From the NCBI RefSeq assembly GCF_013141775.1, contig NZ_WHOB01000021.1, positions 124,001 through 188,000 of the forward strand: 64,000 nucleotides of DNA, given 5' to 3'. Position numbers and translations under genes: made by a program. The stretch is from Paenibacillus phytohabitans (lineage in GTDB: Bacteria; Bacillota; Bacilli; Paenibacillales; Paenibacillaceae). The notes beneath the pieces are model-generated. The model saw nothing but the letters and a program-made list of their open reading frames with translations. It was not told where the DNA came from and made no database searches. Below are positions 55,335 through 64,000 of this stretch, piece by piece. Each line of letters begins with the position of its first letter. Within the stretch, counting starts at the first letter, position 1.

Positions 55335-56923
55335 GTATGTTTCTCCTTATATTCCGAAGGCGTCATACCTGTAACTTTCTTGAAGGTTTTGGCAAAATAA
55401 TTCGCATCCTGTATCCCGACATGCGCTGCGATCTCATAAAGCTTGTATTGCCGGTCGGCAAGCAGCTCCTTGGCCTTCGCAATCCGGTAATCGGTAATAT
55501 ATTGATTAATGGTTATACCGGTCTCCTTCTTAAACTGGAGGCTCAGATAATTCGGTGTCAGGAAGAGCTGATCCGCGATCATTTTGATCGATAACTCCGT
55601 TTTTTTGTAATTCGCATGCACACATTTCTGAATACTAGACGTTATTGATCCGCCAGAGGGCTTATCCCGGAGCTTGTTAAAGAATACCGTTAATTTATCT
55701 TCGGTATAAGCTGTCATCTCATGCAATGTGTTGAATTGAAATAAAACATTCCATAAATATTCCCTGTCTTCACGTAATTCGGCAAGGGTGACCTTTTTTT
55801 GATCGGCAAATTTGAAGAGTGTGAGGAGTAAGTCCGAAAAGATATTTTTGGCATCATTGACCAGTAAATCTTCATCTAATTCCAATGCGCTTGCCGCATC
55901 TGCGACGAGGGCGAAAGCTTCCTTCTCGTTTTCTTGTTCAAGACTTATGGCAAATGTGGACTCGAGAGCAGAAATTCTGAACGAATCACCTGAAGCCGCC
56001 CGTGGTTGTTCATGGTACACGATAATATGATTGTACCCTTTGAAGAACTGCCGCTGAAGCGCAATGACAGCCGTATGGTAAGAAGTGATCAGTCGCTCAG
56101 GGTGATGTACAAGTTGTCCGACTCCGATAAATGTTAGCAATGGCTTCTGTAATACGGCCTGAATATCTGAACGGATCAAGGCTAAAGCATTAACCAGATC
56201 CTCCGGGGCTCCCAGGCTCCTGGAAAAAGCATGAATGATAATGTGCTGGGGGTCCTTGAAGCCTCTAAGTACCTCAATACTTATAGCAGAGAAGCGCAGG
56301 CCGATCTGTTCTAAAAGCGTATTCTTGTTCGGCATCAGATTCTGGTTATCCTGTTCCGTAAGATGGTGGAGCTTGATCACTGCTGTTACGAATGAGGCTC
56401 CTTGCGGGAACAATGTGCTTGCTCTAATTAGCATTTCATCCTGATTATTGCTGACATTTCCGGCAATCCAGAACAGAGCTTGTTGTTCTTGCTCCAGTAG
56501 CTCACTCTGATTGCGGAATGTATGCTCAATAGCTCTCATTTTGCGCTCCTCCAGACAGAGTTCAACCGCATGGCGGATATGCTCACGGATGTGGTCCAGA
56601 TTTACGGGCTTCTCGATATAGTCAAGCGCTTTCAATTGAATAGCTGATTTGAGATAGGCCTTGTCGGCATAGCTGCTAAGGAACAGGACTTTGCACTGCG
56701 GCAGGAGCTGCTTGAGCTTCATGGCAAGCTCTATACCATCCATACGGGGCATCTTAACGTCAGTAAGAACAATGTCGGGTCTAAAGCTGCCGCAGAGCTG
56801 AAGCGCCTCCCAGCCGTCTCCGGCAGCTTTAACCATATCTATGCCCAGATCCCGCCATTCAATGTAATTCATAAGACCTTCGTGGGTAGTTTGTTCATCG
56901 TCAACAATAAGAAGTCGGATCAT
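55331..56923 (-). CDS. YesN-type response regulator with AraC output
   Basis: The product has 530 residues. The receiver domain has the acidic pair in VDDEQ, phospho-Asp55 (IVLTDVKMPRMDG) and Lys in IEKPVNL. A middle region is followed by an AraC domain (MIADQLFLTPNYLSLQFKKE; HVGIQDANYFAKTFKKVTGM). It pairs with the YesM-type kinase, translationally coupled by a 4-base overlap. It diverges from the second ABC importer across about 200 bases and should activate it. Confidence 0.92.
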   Translation of the reverse strand: MIRLLIVDDEQTTHEGLMNYIEWRDLGIDMVKAAGDGWEALQLCGSFRPDIVLTDVKMPRMDGIELAMKLKQLLPQCKVLFLSSYADKAYLKSAIQLKALDYIEKPVNLDHIREHIRHAVELCLEERKMRAIEHTFRNQSELLEQEQQALFWIAGNVSNNQDEMLIRASTLFPQGASFVTAVIKLHHLTEQDNQNLMPNKNTLLEQIGLRFSAISIEVLRGFKDPQHIIIHAFSRSLGAPEDLVNALALIRSDIQAVLQKPLLTFIGVGQLVHHPERLITSYHTAVIALQRQFFKGYNHIIVYHEQPRAASGDSFRISALESTFAISLEQENEKEAFALVADAASALELDEDLLVNDAKNIFSDLLLTLFKFADQKKVTLAELREDREYLWNVLFQFNTLHEMTAYTEDKLTVFFNKLRDKPSGGSITSSIQKCVHANYKKTELSIKMIADQLFLTPNYLSLQFKKETGITINQYITDYRIAKAKELLADRQYKLYEIAAHVGIQDANYFAKTFKKVTGMTPSEYKEKHT

Positions 56924-57120
56924 CAGGGCAACACCTCTGGACAGGATTTGGATCTATTCATATTATCACGGCTTGTCAGGCGCTTAGCAAATGATATAGG
57001 AGAACAGTGTAAGATTTTACTCGAAATTATAGCTTTGTTCAGTATAACAGGCTGTTCAAACGATTTATGATAAATCATAGAGAGCGGTTACAAATAGAGA
57101 ATGGAAAGGGAGAACCTATA

Positions 57121-58047
57121 ATGAACACGATGAATAAAGGCTTTTGGTGGGAGCTGAAAAAACACAAGATTAAGCTGCTTATGCTCCTGCCAGCGGTGAT
57201 TTACTTTTTTGTTTTTAACTATCTGCCGATGGCCGGGATCATTATCGCCTTTAAAAGATACGATTATGTCGGCGGTATATTTGGAAGTCCCTGGGTTGGC
57301 TTTGAGAACTTCCGCTATTTCATCGAATCCGGCCAGCTTTGGCATATCACCAAAAATACAGTGCTTTATAATTTGGTTTTCCTGCTCGTGAACAACCTCT
57401 TGGAAATCGTAATGGCTATTCTACTTGCTGAAATGGCGGGGAAATATATTCGTAAATTCCTGCAGTCGGCCATTTTTCTCCCCTATTTTATTTCCTGGGT
57501 TGTGGTTTCGGCGTTCGTGTACAATGTGTTCAATTATGAATACGGTTCGCTGAATTCTTTACTGGCGTCGTTTGGAATGGATTCTGTGGATGTCTATTCG
57601 AAACCGACGGCGTGGGTATTCATCCTTATCTTCTTCAGCGCCTGGAAGACTGTAGGCTATGGTACGGTATTCTATCTAGCTGCAATTATGGGTATTGACT
57701 CGGAAACATATGAAGCAGCCGAGATGGATGGAGCGAACATTTTCCAGAGAGTCCGGCATATCACGCTTCCTGCACTGATTCCAACCGCGGTGATTCTGCT
57801 TATGCTCTCCCTGGGTGGAATTGTCAAAGGCGACTTCCAGATGTTCTATCAGATCGTTGGCGACAACGGCCTGGTATATAACACGACAGATGTTATTGAT
57901 ACCTTCGTTGTACGGTCCATGCTCACGATCCAGGAATTCGGGATGCCTGCAGCTGCAGGATTATACCAATCCGTTGTGTCGCTGATTCTCATTGTTACAG
58001 TCAACTATTTAGTCCGTAAAGCGGAGAAAGATTTAGCCCTATTTTAA
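57121..58047 (+). CDS. ABC sugar importer permease (second system, LplB type)
   Basis: The product is about 308 residues from ATG 57121, with GGGAG 8 bases upstream; an in-frame ATG at 57067 lies before that site. It has six hydrophobic helices and the EAA loop YEAAEMDGANIFQRVRHITL. It is paired with the gene 12 bases downstream. The 5' region holds an AGCGGTTACAA core resembling a weak cre site. Again there is no ATPase gene nearby. Confidence 0.9.
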   Translation: MNTMNKGFWWELKKHKIKLLMLLPAVIYFFVFNYLPMAGIIIAFKRYDYVGGIFGSPWVGFENFRYFIESGQLWHITKNTVLYNLVFLLVNNLLEIVMAILLAEMAGKYIRKFLQSAIFLPYFISWVVVSAFVYNVFNYEYGSLNSLLASFGMDSVDVYSKPTAWVFILIFFSAWKTVGYGTVFYLAAIMGIDSETYEAAEMDGANIFQRVRHITLPALIPTAVILLMLSLGGIVKGDFQMFYQIVGDNGLVYNTTDVIDTFVVRSMLTIQEFGMPAAAGLYQSVVSLILIVTVNYLVRKAEKDLALF

Positions 58048-58059
58048 GGAGGAAGTAAC

Positions 58060-58944
58060 ATGCGACTGCATGCAGACCGTTTTTGGTTCAATACGCTGGG
58101 TTATATTTTGGTTGGTTTATTCGCACTTGTGTGCCTGCTACCGTTTTGGCTCGTCATCACCGGCTCATTTATGACCCAGGAGTCCATTACACTACACGGT
58201 TACACATTTTGGCCATCGGAATGGTCCCTCGGAGCGTATAAGCTGCTTGGTGAAACCTCTGCAGGCTTCATACGGGCTTATGGGATTACAATCGTAGTTA
58301 CAGCAATCGGTACAACAGTAGGTCTTTTGGTTACAACCATGACGGCATATGTTCTTAACTGCAAGGATTTCCGCCAGCGGAATTACGTTGCGTTTTACTT
58401 TTATTTCACAACGTTGTTCAGCGGGGGACTGGTGCCCTGGTACATTATGATGGTTAAGTATCTGCACATGAAAAACAGTATACTCGCACTGATCCTGCCG
58501 CCGATGCTGAGTGTGTTCTATATCCTGATTATGCGCAGCTTCATCGCCGCGATTCCGGAGGCGATCAGGGAATCCGCGACGGTTGACGGAGCAGGTGATT
58601 TCACCATCTTTACAAGGCTTATCCTGCCGCTCCTTAAACCTGCTCTTGCCACAATCGGTTTGTTCATTGCACTTCACTATTGGAACGACTGGTTCAATAC
58701 CATGATGTTCATAGACAATGAGAAGATTTATAACCTTCAGTACTATTTATATCAGGTCTTGAGCAAGATGGAATTCTTGAATCAGGCGGCAGCGCAGGCC
58801 GGAATCGCAACTACTGCCAATATGCCGTCCGATGCCTACAAAATGGCCATGACTTTGGTTACAACGGGACCGATTCTTCTGCTATATCCGTTTGTCCAAC
58901 GTTATTTTGTCCAGGGGATTACGGTTGGTGCGGTTAAAGGGTAA
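58060..58944 (+). CDS. ABC sugar importer permease (second system, LplC type)
   Basis: The product has 294 residues; AAGGAGG lies just upstream. It has six hydrophobic helices, the EAA loop RESATVDGAGDFTIFTRLIL and the family C-terminus YFVQGITVGAVKG. It forms the second half of the permease dimer with the preceding gene. A hairpin then separates it from the binding-protein gene. Confidence 0.9.
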   Translation: MRLHADRFWFNTLGYILVGLFALVCLLPFWLVITGSFMTQESITLHGYTFWPSEWSLGAYKLLGETSAGFIRAYGITIVVTAIGTTVGLLVTTMTAYVLNCKDFRQRNYVAFYFYFTTLFSGGLVPWYIMMVKYLHMKNSILALILPPMLSVFYILIMRSFIAAIPEAIRESATVDGAGDFTIFTRLILPLLKPALATIGLFIALHYWNDWFNTMMFIDNEKIYNLQYYLYQVLSKMEFLNQAAAQAGIATTANMPSDAYKMAMTLVTTGPILLLYPFVQRYFVQGITVGAVKG

Positions 58945-58952
58945 GGATACTC

Positions 58953-58968
58953 CCGGCAGGATTGCCGG
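58953..58968 (+). promoter_or_regulatory. Intercistronic hairpin before the second binding-protein gene
   Basis: CCGGCA pairs with TGCCGG around GGAT, with no T-run. It is placed like the hairpin at 27546 in the first importer operon. Confidence 0.4.
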
Positions 58969-59010
58969 ATTATCATAATAAGCTGAAATTTATAAGGGGG
59001 AAGAACAGAA

Positions 59011-60624
59011 ATGAGAAAAATGTTCAGATGGCCAAGTATCATTGCATCCACTCTTCTTTTAACTACGGCCTTAGCCGGCTGTGGTGGTTCAGGAAACAAC
59101 AATCAGGAAGCTTCCAATGCCACTAAGGCTACAACCGTTCCGACGGAAGTTGCCGCAACTGACACTCCTGCGGCCAGTCCAGCTGTTGATATTTCCAAAG
59201 AAGTGAAGCTGAAAATGTATCTCATCGGGGATAAACCGAAGGACTTTGATCTGGTATACGGAGAAGTTAATAAGCTTCTCAAGGAGGACATTAACGCTAC
59301 AGTTGATGTGTCCTTCCTCTCGTGGTCGGATTGGAAACAGAAATATCCGCTCCTGTTTGCTTCCGGCGATGACTTCGACCTGATCTTCACGGCGAACTGG
59401 GCTCAGTACAGTGCGCAAGCCAGCAAGGGTGGTTTCCTGGAACTTACCAAGGATATGATTGACCAGTATATGCCGAAGACAGCCGGCAACATGTATCCGG
59501 AAGCCTGGGAACAAGCGAAGATTGACGGTAAGGTCTATATGCTTCCGTATAACTACAAGGAAATCCAAGGTGAATTTTCGATTCTGCGTGGAGATCTGCT
59601 GGACAAATATGGTTTGACAGCAGATGAAGTGATGAAGGATTCGAAGAGTATCGAGAAATACTATGAGGCTTTTACCAAGGACACGAAATTGCCGGCGCTC
59701 CTGGGCGGCGGACGCACTTGGTCAGGGATGCCTTTATACTGGCCGCGTGAGATGATGAAGAATTGGTTCCACATTGACGGTACAGGGAACTACCACATGT
59801 ACTACGACGATACCCAGGGTTCACCCAAGGTATTCTCCTATATTGATTCCGATGCCTTCGTTGAAGGTGTGAAGGTCACTAAAGAATGGGTGGATAAAGG
59901 CATTGTCTCCAAAAGCGCCATGGTCAACAAATCATCTGATGCCCTCAATGATTTCTTGAGCGGCAAAGTGCCTTTCTCAAGCTTTAATCTACTGACAACG
60001 AACTCTAACTTCATTACTGTTAACGCGGAACATCCGGAATGGAAGGCTGTAGTTAAGGATGCCAATTTCGGAAATCCGGTCGACTTGAAGCCGTATACCC
60101 AAGGCGGAATGGCGATTAACCGCCTGTCGAAGAATCCGGAACGCGCACTGATGCTGCTGGATTTGTTCCGTAACGATGAACGTTATTTCAATCTGACGAC
60201 TTATGGTATCGATGGCACGCATTACACACTCTCCGCTGATGGCAAGGGCGTTGTACCCTCGGCTGATAACTCAAACTTTGGGATTGATAGCGGCAGCCCG
60301 TGGGGATGGCGCGATGATATTCTCTATAAAAAGGTTGATGGCGGTATTCCCGAATATCAGCAATTCCGGGATAATATGATCGCAACAGCCGTCAGTCCGA
60401 AGCTGCAATCATTCGTGTTCGATGACACCAGCGTCAAGAACGAAATTGCGACCGTCAACAATGTGCTCGAGCAATACGAGAAGCCTATGGTCTACGGCAT
60501 CATTAAGAAAAGTGTTGAGGAAGATATTCAGGATCTCCGTGAACGCTTGAAAAAAGCGGGCTCCGAGAAGGTCGTTGCCGAAATCCAAAAGCAAGTCGAT
60601 GCTTATTTAGCGGCAAGTAAGTAG
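59011..60624 (+). CDS. Solute-binding lipoprotein (second system)
   Basis: The product has 537 residues; GGGGGAAG precedes the ATG. The lipoprotein signal ends in LAGC (Cys24), followed by a Gly/Asn/Thr-rich spacer and a family 1 type oligosaccharide-binding fold (KYPLLFASGDDFDLIFTANW; aromatic residues typical of sugar contacts). It completes the importer with the two permeases. The ligand is probably a pectin-derived oligosaccharide, judged from neighbours only. Confidence 0.88.
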   Translation: MRKMFRWPSIIASTLLLTTALAGCGGSGNNNQEASNATKATTVPTEVAATDTPAASPAVDISKEVKLKMYLIGDKPKDFDLVYGEVNKLLKEDINATVDVSFLSWSDWKQKYPLLFASGDDFDLIFTANWAQYSAQASKGGFLELTKDMIDQYMPKTAGNMYPEAWEQAKIDGKVYMLPYNYKEIQGEFSILRGDLLDKYGLTADEVMKDSKSIEKYYEAFTKDTKLPALLGGGRTWSGMPLYWPREMMKNWFHIDGTGNYHMYYDDTQGSPKVFSYIDSDAFVEGVKVTKEWVDKGIVSKSAMVNKSSDALNDFLSGKVPFSSFNLLTTNSNFITVNAEHPEWKAVVKDANFGNPVDLKPYTQGGMAINRLSKNPERALMLLDLFRNDERYFNLTTYGIDGTHYTLSADGKGVVPSADNSNFGIDSGSPWGWRDDILYKKVDGGIPEYQQFRDNMIATAVSPKLQSFVFDDTSVKNEIATVNNVLEQYEKPMVYGIIKKSVEEDIQDLRERLKKAGSEKVVAEIQKQVDAYLAASK

Positions 60625-60658
60625 AAAGAGACAGACCATATGATCAGTGGTATTAATT

Positions 60659-60724
60659 AGCGCGGTACGTGGCAGGGCAGGGTCTGAGAAATCAGCCATG
60701 AACCTAACCACGCCGCGCTTTTTC
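60659..60724 (+). terminator. Terminator after the second ABC operon
   Basis: AGCGCGG...CGTGG pairs with CCACG-CCGCGCT across a long loop, followed by TTTTT. It lies between convergent genes. Confidence 0.65.
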
Positions 60725-60736
60725 CCGAGAAGAATA

Positions 60737-61558
60737 TTACTCTTTCTTGCGGAATTCACTAGGGGAAACGCCATTGGTCTGTTTGAATATCGTACTGAAA
60801 TACAATTCATCAGTGTAGCCGCACTCGGCAGCGATTTCTTTAATAGGCTCCTTAGAGCGCAACAACAAAAGGATGGCATGCTCATTCCTGATCTGATTTA
60901 AATAGGCCTTTGGAGAATGCCCTGCATACCTCACAAACAGTTTTCTTAGATACGAAGGGGAAACGGCATGACTTCTGGCCAGCTCGCCGATTTTAATGTC
61001 CATATGGAAGAACATTTCAAGCTGGCTCTTAACTTTTCCATAGATGTACTTTCCGTTATTATCTTCAATCGTCATCTCGTCGGAGTGAATAAGGATGGAG
61101 AGCAGAGAATAGAAGTAACTCTTGCACTCTATTTCAAGCCCGGGTACTTCCGGAATAAATCTTTTATTCAATTGAACGAAAAGACTGTCGATTTGATTCG
61201 CCATGGGTTTATCGAACCTATCCAGGAATGGAAGCCCCAGTGTAGGAACCTTACCCTGCTCCCCCCATTGTTTATCCTTGTAAGGGATAGCCACGCAATC
61301 AAACAATACCATAATGATATGAAAGGGGAATTGATTATCGGCAATCATCCGCAGTTTTTGGCCGGGGGGAAGATAGGCAAGCATACCCGCTTCGACTTCG
61401 AATGAGTCTGCTTCAGTAATGAAACTGCCTTTACCCTTGTGAATCCAATAGAAGCTGTGAATGGATGTATTGATACGGGGATTCTCCCAGCCCTGGTGGG
61501 TGGGGGTGTCATATACCCAGAGGATTCTTAATGAAATATCATTTAAGTTAAAGTCCAT
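60737..61558 (-). CDS. AraC-family regulator of the right-edge GH2-like gene
   Basis: The product is about 273 residues from ATG 61558, with CAAGGAGA 10 bases upstream; ATG 61609 would add 17 residues that overlap that site. The cupin half contains SFYWIHKGKGSFITEADSFE and MLAYLPPGQKLRM. The AraC half contains HAVSPSYLRKLFVRYAGHSP and CGYTDELYFSTIFKQTNGV. It diverges from the GH2-like gene across about 220 bases that hold an inverted repeat, and likely controls it. Confidence 0.87.
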   Translation of the reverse strand: MDFNLNDISLRILWVYDTPTHQGWENPRINTSIHSFYWIHKGKGSFITEADSFEVEAGMLAYLPPGQKLRMIADNQFPFHIIMVLFDCVAIPYKDKQWGEQGKVPTLGLPFLDRFDKPMANQIDSLFVQLNKRFIPEVPGLEIECKSYFYSLLSILIHSDEMTIEDNNGKYIYGKVKSQLEMFFHMDIKIGELARSHAVSPSYLRKLFVRYAGHSPKAYLNQIRNEHAILLLLRSKEPIKEIAAECGYTDELYFSTIFKQTNGVSPSEFRKKE

Positions 61559-61645
61559 AGCTACAATGTCTCCTTGAGCGTTTTCTCTTGGTCTGAGAGG
61601 ATGATGCAATCATACCAAGCCTTATGAAAAAGAACAATGAGACTA

Positions 61646-61673
61646 AATAATGAATGTTTCTTAATTCATAATT
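61646..61673. promoter_or_regulatory. Inverted repeat in divergent control region
   Basis: AATAATGAAT (61646-61655) and ATTCATAATT (61664-61673) pair at 9 of 10 positions around 8 bases. It is a candidate operator between the AraC gene and the GH2-like gene. Confidence 0.35.
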
Positions 61674-61776
61674 GGATCGATTTCTCTATGTAATAGATGG
61701 TTTTCTCCATCCACTAAAGAGGCGGTACGCAGTAGAATAAATGCAGGAGTTGAGATAAACGAAGGGAGTTTTAGCA

Positions 61777-64000
61777 TTGAAAACCATATCGAAGAGCTTT
61801 GAACTGCGTTACTTCAGCCAGGATCCCAAGGCAAACGGAGAAACTGATTTTAAGGGAGGCACCTCTGTACTTGATACGGAACAAAGAGTGTCATTTCTGA
61901 ATGAGTATGCCCATCAAATGGAGAAGAATCTTAGCGATGTTGATTTATATAGCCCCATTGTTACTGCGGGTGAAGTGAGTTCTGCTCTAGGGGCAATCAA
62001 ATCACAGCCCTTGCCAGAGCATAGACAAAGAATCGTTTTGGACGATTGGGTTTGGACTGGACATGGAGCTGCTAAAGAAAACAGACAGCTGGAGCAAATA
62101 GAGCAATGGAGTAAATATAAAAATATTAGGGTAACCGAAGCGTGTCTCTACCTTGAAGAGGATGCTTCTTTGCCGGTCGCACTGCCCCTGCAGGATTGGA
62201 GATGCTTCCTGGAGTGGACGCTTCCGGCCGATGGTTCTGTGGCGGATTCTGTTTTCTCGCTTGGTGAAGCGGCAACCATCGGTTTCGATGCTGAACACAC
62301 TCCGTACTACATATCGGGCGGTAAAAAAATCACATTGCCTGCTACCGCTGGCAGCATCACCTGCAAAATCGAACTCGATTTTGAAAACCGCAAATATAAT
62401 CTCTATCTAAATCATGAATTAGCGGCTGATTTTGTTGAATTCTCTGACTTAACCACAAGCAGTATCGAGCGGTGGCTGGTATCCGGTAAACAAGGACTCA
62501 GAATAGGGCATATCTTGGGTGTTGGCTATAAACGGCTGACAGAGAATGAATTCGAACCGTTTAGCATCGGGACCTTTATAGATGAAGATTTCACAGCACC
62601 TATCCGGGCTGACGGGTGGAATCAGGCGGAATATGACCCTGCCGGTTGGTCAAACGGCACATTGCCCATTGTTCATGGCGGACAGCGGTACGCGGGTGAA
62701 GATATTCTCATGCGCAAGGAAGTCTATATTGATGAAGTCCCGGCCATCGCCGAGTTGTATATTGAAAGTCTCACACCGGGCGGCGAGCTCTACATCAATG
62801 GCCGGCTTGCAGCATTCATTGAAGATGAATATATGCGTAAACTGGATATTACGTCATTCCTGCGGGAAGGCAACAATCTTATTGCTGTCAAAGTATATAG
62901 CGACAAGATTGAAGAGGCAGATAAGATGACGCATTCCCATACAGATCTGTACACGGGCTGGTTTGCCGGCCGCATGCATCTGGATCTTCTGCCAAGTATT
63001 TATATTGAAGATGTATTTACCTGGACGGATGCCATAAATGAATCTTCTGCCATTCAAAAAGTGAAGGTGTCTGTAAAAACGCAAAAAGGACTAAGCTCTT
63101 CTAAAGTTACTGATCACAATATAGCTGTGAAAATGATGCCATGGTTTCCTGAAGATGGACCTTTATGCGCTCAAGGGAACTGGACAACCTCTACTTATGC
63201 TAATTTGACAGAAACCACAGAGGGGATACTGGAGATTGCTTCTCCGAATTTATGGACAAGTGATCATCCGAATTTATATAAGATAGTCGTTGAATTATAT
63301 GACAGTGAGAATAATAAATGTGATGATTATGTAGTTACAACGGGAATTCGGACTGTAAGCCAAGACGGCGGGGTCTTCCGGATTAACGGAAAGCCTGAAC
63401 TCTTGCGAGCGCCTTTATTGTTCGGGGCAAGGCCCCCTATGGAAACCATTGCTGCATGGGAGAAGTGTCCACCGGCGGAATACTATATTGAAGAAATGCT
63501 CATGGTCCAAAAAATGAACGGAAATGGTCTGAGAATGAGCGTGCATGATGAAAGAATCGGCGGAATCAATGATCCCCGTGTGTGTGAATTTGCAGACCAA
63601 TTAGGGATTATGTTAGTGTGGCAGACCTCTGCCTGGCTAAGGCTTACTTCGGCCACTAACCTGGACCTTGAAGGAATGGCCACCTGCATCAGACAGGTGC
63701 GTAATCACTCTTCAATTGTCATTTGGCAGCCGACCAATCATCCTTCATGGAAGAACTGGGATACCGTAATGAAGATGTACCGCAACATTTATGATACCAT
63801 CATACCTTTGGATACCAGCAGATTAATCTCTCCTTCCGCAGACAGCCGCCGTCTCAATCCATATAATGATAGCGGTACTATGGATTATGAAGGGAATCCG
63901 GCTGAGGATTGCGATTCGGTCTGGACTGCCCCGTTAATCTGCAGAGGCAATATGGATTACATTCTGGGCTACGGCAATGAATGGCCTGCACTTCGTCAGT
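61777..64000 (+). CDS. GH2-superfamily-like protein, 5' part (cut by right edge)
   Basis: A TTG start with AAGGGAG 8 bases upstream opens a frame without stops for 741 codons to the window end. No signal peptide is present. The first about 300 residues include a concanavalin/LamG-like segment; a GH2-type jelly roll follows (ILMRKEVYIDEVPAIAELYI; GGELYINGRLAAFIEDEY), then an Ig-like domain (ASPNLWTSDHPNLYKIVVEL) and the start of a TIM barrel. Where GH2 enzymes have the acid/base in GNE after HPSIVLW, this reads HSSIVIWQPTNHPSW, with His in the Glu position. So it may be a distant GH2-like enzyme with a changed mechanism, or non-catalytic. The 3' end is not seen. Confidence 0.7.
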   Translation, partial: MKTISKSFELRYFSQDPKANGETDFKGGTSVLDTEQRVSFLNEYAHQMEKNLSDVDLYSPIVTAGEVSSALGAIKSQPLPEHRQRIVLDDWVWTGHGAAKENRQLEQIEQWSKYKNIRVTEACLYLEEDASLPVALPLQDWRCFLEWTLPADGSVADSVFSLGEAATIGFDAEHTPYYISGGKKITLPATAGSITCKIELDFENRKYNLYLNHELAADFVEFSDLTTSSIERWLVSGKQGLRIGHILGVGYKRLTENEFEPFSIGTFIDEDFTAPIRADGWNQAEYDPAGWSNGTLPIVHGGQRYAGEDILMRKEVYIDEVPAIAELYIESLTPGGELYINGRLAAFIEDEYMRKLDITSFLREGNNLIAVKVYSDKIEEADKMTHSHTDLYTGWFAGRMHLDLLPSIYIEDVFTWTDAINESSAIQKVKVSVKTQKGLSSSKVTDHNIAVKMMPWFPEDGPLCAQGNWTTSTYANLTETTEGILEIASPNLWTSDHPNLYKIVVELYDSENNKCDDYVVTTGIRTVSQDGGVFRINGKPELLRAPLLFGARPPMETIAAWEKCPPAEYYIEEMLMVQKMNGNGLRMSVHDERIGGINDPRVCEFADQLGIMLVWQTSAWLRLTSATNLDLEGMATCIRQVRNHSSIVIWQPTNHPSWKNWDTVMKMYRNIYDTIIPLDTSRLISPSADSRRLNPYNDSGTMDYEGNPAEDCDSVWTAPLICRGNMDYILGYGNEWPALRQ

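Overview
The window reads as chromosomal DNA of a Gram-positive, spore-forming, plant-polysaccharide-degrading bacterium, most probably Paenibacillus. The evidence is S-layer-homology (SLH) domains on giant secreted enzymes, YesM/YesN-type two-component pairs, many AraC regulators beside sugar operons, ABC sugar importers without their own ATPase, strong AGGAGG-type ribosome sites with several TTG/GTG starts, and a sporulation-kinase-like gene behind a sigma-H-like promoter.

Layout. Bases 2-6628 hold two signalling genes: the end of a receiver-histidine kinase and a 1904-residue soluble hybrid kinase built on tandem HAMP repeats. Bases 6629-7626 are almost gene-free, with palindromic repeats, a decayed oxidoreductase tail and a small membrane ORF. 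Bases 7627-10494 hold a sporulation-type kinase, a protein-kinase-like gene and two unrecognised overlapping genes. From 10756 to the right edge the window is one long pectin/rhamnogalacturonan/galactan utilisation region: AraC regulator and GH105, PL26/YetA-like, GH28 and CE12 genes (10756-18182); a 2243-residue SLH-anchored GH53 galactanase bracketed by direct repeats (18372-25612); an ABC importer and a YesS-like membrane regulator (25684-31604); GH43, a dehydrogenase, an AraC regulator and a lone binding protein (31757-37074); a second giant GH53 with cohesin and dockerin modules, a cohesin-SLH surface protein and a secreted PL11 lyase (37389-46818); an AraC regulator divergent from a DUF5107-TPR/GH2 operon (46934-53502); a YesM/YesN pair divergent from a second ABC importer (53526-60624); and an AraC regulator divergent from a GH2-like gene that runs off the right edge.

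How the genes fit together. Surface GH53 and PL11 enzymes would cut galactan side chains and the rhamnogalacturonan-I backbone outside the cell. Two ABC systems plus one orphan binding protein would import oligosaccharides. Cytoplasmic GH105, YetA-like, GH28, CE12, GH43 and GH2 enzymes would finish the job. The most unusual feature is a possible miniature cellulosome-like arrangement: the dockerin-tailed GH53 is followed directly by a protein with an N-terminal cohesin and C-terminal SLH domains. An 82-base upstream element shared by this operon and the DUF5107/GH2 operon suggests that one regulator controls both. All functions are inferred from sequence reading alone; no searches were run.
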